Shown here: positions 59,992 to 64,000 of the stretch, piece after piece | How the letters are laid out: each line of letters opens with the position of its first letter | Numbering within the stretch: the first letter of the stretch is position 1 | Notes under the pieces: model-generated | Databases searched by the model: none | Seen by the model: only the letters and a program-made list of their open reading frames with translations | Told to the model about the DNA's origin: nothing | DNA from: Onychostoma macrolepis | Lineage: Eukaryota; Chordata; Actinopteri; Cypriniformes; Cyprinidae | Assembly (NCBI RefSeq): GCF_012432095.1 | Contig: NC_081158.1 | Location: forward strand, 25,159,865-25,223,864 | DNA: 64,000 bases | Reading direction: 5' to 3' | Position numbers and translations under genes: made by a program

Positions 59992-62343
59992 CACAGATTC
60001 TCTCCTTCCACCCATTTATGAGTGTGTCGTGTCTGTGCATGTAGCACTAAGGAGCTCCAGAAACGTCTCTCCAGATTTCAATTGTGGGTTGGCATTCTTA
60101 TGTTTGCATATATATTTATGGTCTCAGATATTTTAATGTTTTAATGGATACAGGTTTGACTTCCCAGGAGGGAGCGAACAACTTCAACACACACTTATAC
60201 ATGAAAATGAAGGAAGGAAAATTTGAGCATAGGAGAAGGAAAGTGGAGGAGATGAGATGAGAGGAGAACAGATGGTACGTGGTGGGATAACTCATAAAAA
60301 CCGCTTTTTACCATTGCAAAACTAACTTTCCAAACAAAAAAGTACCATAAATCATACTATGGTATTGTGACAGTACTTTACTTTATATACCAAGGTAATG
60401 AATGACTAACATGGTATATTGCAAAAAATACGTGAAATGTGAAATTACCATGTTAGTCTGAAAAACATGTACTTTTATTTCTTATAAGCATAAATGAAAA
60501 AGCTAACAAGAATATAGAGACATATGTTCTTGAGACACCTTGCAGGTTCATCTTGAGCAGAACATGAGCAGAAAATTGGATTTCATGAAAATTCTATTTT
60601 AAATATGAAAGTTTATCCTCAGAGTGTGTGGAGAGAATAAAAAAACCTAAAGGAGCGATGAGGTGAGCACGGGTATGAAAGCAATAAGAGAGAGGAGGGA
60701 GAGATGGTTAGAGGATAAAAGGGAATTGTGGGGCGGAAAAGTGAGATACGAAAGGCTTGTCAAGTGGAGGGGAGAGATGCAGGGCTGTGTGTTAGTTCCT
60801 CTTCATTTGCTCTCTGTATGTGGTGTAGAGGTCAGGCTGAGAGCTGGGACTCGGGCCATGAAGGAGAGAGCAAAGACAGCCTTAGGCAGGAATACACTCA
60901 CCCTGTACACACTAATGTTCTGTCTATATATTCCTCTATCGCATAAACATACACTCTGTTTATGCTAATGTTCTCTTTCTCTGTCTTAAGACACATTTAC
61001 ATGTTGATATTTGGAATATATGGGATTAATATATTACTGTATCAGTGTTAAAGAAAAGAAAGACCTTTGAATAGCTAGCTTAAAACAGTTGCCAAGTTCT
61101 TAGACATGTCAGTTATATATGGTACACATATTAATCATTCTCAAAAAGTTTTTAAATAGCACAGTCATGCAGGGATCCTCTTTCTGATATAACATCATCT
61201 GTTTCCCCCCTGCACATTTCTGCAAGTTAATTTGAGTTTCCAGTTAATTAATTTCACATAACATTTTTGGTTGTTGAGTAAGCAAGTAAATGAATAAATA
61301 AAAATAAACACATTTAGCAGTTAAGCATTATTCCTACAGTACTTAATTGTTTGTTTTTTTGGTCTTCATTATGATATCAGGATTTTTTTTTTTTTATAAT
61401 ATTTTTAAAATATATTTTTGTTAATAATAAAGCAGATCCATTTAAGTCATTGTATGTACGAATTTATTTTGTAGTGTATTTTTGAAAATAATGAGCATCA
61501 TGTTACTTAGGCTATTTTTTATGATCTGAGTCCCAAATAGTAATGTATGTTGCATAGCCCTGGAATTGCATAATGTAGTGATGTCAGACAGACCTGATAG
61601 ATAAAATACAGAGCCAGTATTCAGACATGGATGACACTGTCACCTCATTTCAATCTTCTAAACATGCGGCGACCCAAAGATTCCTCCATCAAGTGAGTTC
61701 TGTTTACCTTCACCTCAGTAATCATGGGATATAATCAGCAGATGGAGCGAGAGGGACTACGCTGTTTCCATTTCCGAAATCAAATATGTGCTCATCATAA
61801 AAAAAAAGAGGACAAAAAGAAAAAAGCCATCAGAGAAATCCATCAGATCAGCGGAATAAATCTAATTTCCCTACAAATACATCTGTAATATTTCAAATCC
61901 ACAGCCCGGGTTAATCTAACGCTTCATTTACATTCAAATAAAGCCAAAGCCGTGTCTTATCAATAATAAGAAGCCAGTGGAAAAATAAATGAAGTTTAAG
62001 GCGGTGGAGGGGAGAGAGCGCAGGGTTTTCTTGTGTGTTTTATTTTCAAAGAGTCAATAAAATATAAAGAGACTCAATTATTCTATTAAGCTGAAACATT
62101 GCATCATCACTGAGCGTTACTGAGTCAACAGAGATCTTCGGCCGTGTTTGATGAAGTTTGGTTTTGACAGAGCATACTTGATAAGCAGAGCCTCGGTTGG
62201 AGGTGTCTGTTTTACAAATGAATGAGAAAGGAAGGGAGGAAGTATTCTCTGGAACTATGTTATCTTCAGTGGTGTTTGCTATTAAACTTTGACTTGGCAC
62301 TCCTGCACCATTTGTGCTACAGGCATGAATGATACCTCAAATC
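59992..62343. other. Intergenic, unique and AT-rich
   Basis: 60290-60490 has ACCATGGTA-like words (CTATGGTATTG, ACATGGTATATTG, TTACCATGTTAG). 60640-60900 is purine-rich. 61220-61560 is AT-rich. 61640-62300 is unique. No exon is supported. Confidence 0.4.
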
Positions 62344-62399
62344 ATTGTGCTACAATTTTTCGACACGGTCAGACATAAATACTATAAAATTACTTGAAA

Positions 62400-63290
62400 G
62401 TAAATATAAGATTACAGTCAAGAAGGAATCCGGGGCTGTTCAGTGTTCTAAATGAGGTTAATTTTGATAGGAATTCATGCAATAGCAAAGGATATAGCCA
62501 TGTCGGTCACGTTTACCAACAGAAAGCTGCTTTGCTGGAATTTCACCAGTGTAATTGCATCTTTCAATGGCGGAAGTTTACCCACGCAGATTTCGCAGTG
62601 GGTTCAAGATGGTCCCACAGAAAGCTGATTTGCTGAAATTTCACTAGTGTGATCTTTACTGTTGTTCAGCTAAATTTCGCAGGTGAAATACAATCATTTC
62701 AAAGGGATTCCTTGTAATGCCAACAGATTTAGCCACGCAAATTTTGAAAAACATTCACTCAGATTCGTCACGTTTGCCAACAGATGGCTGCTTTGTGAAA
62801 TTTTACTATACACTGTAAAAAGTGAAAGTTGACTTAACTTAATTTTAAGGCAACGGGTTTCCTCAATTTTTTTAAGTACATAATAATTTTAAAAAAAAAG
62901 TTAAGTGAACTTGACAATTCAATTAACTTATTTTTTTAATTATCATTACTTAAAATTTTTAAGGCAACGGGTTTAAGTCAACTTATCACTTTTTACAGTG
63001 TAGCGTGATTATACCTTTACCACTGTTTTGCCGAATTTTCATAGGTGAAATCCGGCAATTTTAATAGGAATTTATGCAATCTGGAATTTTGCGTGAGGAC
63101 GAAAGATTTCCCTATACAGATTTTGCTACAGGTTCAGGTTGGTCATGGAGATTTCCTGCGTTAACCAACAGAAAGTTGTTTGCTTTAAAAGGTTTTATTT
63201 TTTTTCTATATGAGCTTCATATATTGCAAAAGACAATGGATCTTTTAGGATGTAAAAGTTTGCTGAAATTTAGCTAATGTGACCACACTT
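62400..63290. repeat. Diverged tandem repeat, ~150-250 bp units
   Basis: The words CCAACAGAAAGCTGCTTTGC + TGGAATTTCACCAGTGT (62516), CACAGAAAGCTGATTTGC (62617), GCCAACAGATGGCTGCTTTG (62774) and ACCAACAGAAAGTTGTTTGC (63162) recur in the same orientation, with AATTTCGCAGGTGAAAT-type words between them. Unit spacing is uneven. A palindromic MITE (62811-63000) is inserted in one unit. Confidence 0.65.
62811..63000. mobile_element. 190-bp palindromic MITE, CACTGTAAAAAGTGA ends
   Basis: CACTGTAAAAAGTGA at the left is mirrored by TCACTTTTTACAGTG at the right, and the element is flanked by TA on both sides. AAGGCAACGGGTTT occurs twice inside. It interrupts the surrounding tandem repeat (TTTTACTA|TA...TA|GCGTGATT). 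Confidence 0.9.
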
Positions 63291-64000
63291 TTGATTGTTT
63301 CTGTGATTTGGCCCCAGAGGGCAGGAACTTTCTATCATAAGTCTTACATTAAGATCAGACAAGCTCTAACTGAAATGCCCATGGTTAAAACACCCTAGCA
63401 ACCAGCCAGAACCACTTTGCAACCTCATAGCAATGCACTTCCAAGCACTTCCAACACCTTAGTAAAAGCATAACAGCACCCTACTGTCATGGCGGCAAGC
63501 ACTCACATTTTGTTCAAAAAATTGTACAAATTTAGTTTTTACAATCTTTATTATTATTTAATATTGTTCCAGGAGGAAGCTGAGTGTAGAGAGAGAGAGA
63601 TAAAGAGAGATACTCTTTCTCCTCTCAGGGTGTGAGATGCATGCTGACTACACCACACTGCAGTAGTGAGGTCAGATCCTCTTCATCGTAATGAGACAGG
63701 AAACTGCAGTGCTCACACAAACCTACACTTCCTCAATGCTACTTAACACACCTCTGTTTTTTAGTGCACACACAGACAACACAGTGCATTTCAGGTACAG
63801 TAAAACATATACAGTATGACACATCATGCTTCTGTTGACGGCATCACACAGTGTGTCCATGTTAAAAACAACACAGGTGCACTATTCATTGCTGTAGTCT
63901 CAAATGACGTACTATACACTGTATACTTGGCAAAGCATTTGGATTTTTGAAGGGTGATGATGTTTCAAATGGAACAAAAGAGTAGTATTGCTCCTTGTTT
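63291..64000. other. Intergenic end of window
   Basis: 63380-63490 is a repeat with CACCCTAGCAACCAGCC and CTCATAGCAATGCAC words. A (GA)n run lies at 63587-63608. 63890-63960 resembles the CAAATGACGTACTATACACTG family also hinted at in 32545-32850. No gene seen. Confidence 0.45.

Overview
The window looks like nuclear DNA of a cyprinid-type teleost fish. Evidence: AT-rich vertebrate sequence with GT-AG introns of 7-15 kb, long (TA)n, (CA)n and (GGAT)n microsatellites, several Tc1/mariner copies, a hAT element with an intact 8-bp target duplication, and many MITE families I recognise as common in carp and zebrafish relatives. There are no bacterial operons, CRISPR arrays, rRNA genes or tRNA genes. 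The species cannot be named from the sequence alone.

One host gene is supported: the 3' half of chchd3 (MIC19, a MICOS cristae-organising subunit) on the + strand. Four coding exons join in frame: 11824-11907, 23407-23477, 38012-38147 and 45036-45059. They encode the end of the coiled coil, the whole twin CX9C CHCH domain and the C-terminus. A 3'UTR with one AATAAA follows to about 45.73 kb. A perfect-looking 15-nt microexon candidate lies at 8138-8152. The N-terminal exons must lie upstream of base 1, so bases 1-45035 are chchd3 introns and exons. Bases 45.73-64 kb are intergenic; by remembered human synteny this flank would face plxna4, but no coding exon of any gene is visible there.

Layout: 1-6.2 kb, mostly unique intron. 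6.24-7.13 kb, a TTAA-flanked (Kolobok-like) element with a THAP-like ORF on + and a TATA-led ORF on -. 7.58-7.74 kb, (TA)80. 8.14 kb, microexon. 10.25-11.55 kb, hAT. 11.8 kb, exon. 13.15-15.74 kb, two Tc1 elements side by side. 17.77-18.13 kb, MITE. 19.7-21.45 kb, an unrecognised inverted-repeat element holding a solo Tc1 end. 23.4 kb, exon. 24.1-25.1 kb, repeat fragments. 28.4-32.1 kb, truncated MITE, a minus-strand Tc1 relic and a long Tc1 pseudo-element. 34.9-37.1 kb, two inverted copies of a dispersed repeat. 38.0 kb, CHCH exon. 41.7-43.2 kb, a fourth Tc1-like element. 43.3-44.45 kb, two MITEs. 45.0 kb, last exon. 47.4-48.2 kb, a large foldback MITE. 50.8-51.3 kb, foldback repeats. 55.2-56.2 kb, a hairpin plus a CpG-rich unique block. 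57-63.3 kb, MITEs and a diverged tandem repeat.

The most useful leads are the chchd3 microexon, the two-ORF TTAA element, the unrecognised element with ~50-bp subrepeat arms, the 89-nt hairpin at 55.2 kb and the CpG-rich block next to it. I see no convincing new multi-gene system. All transposase genes here are broken.
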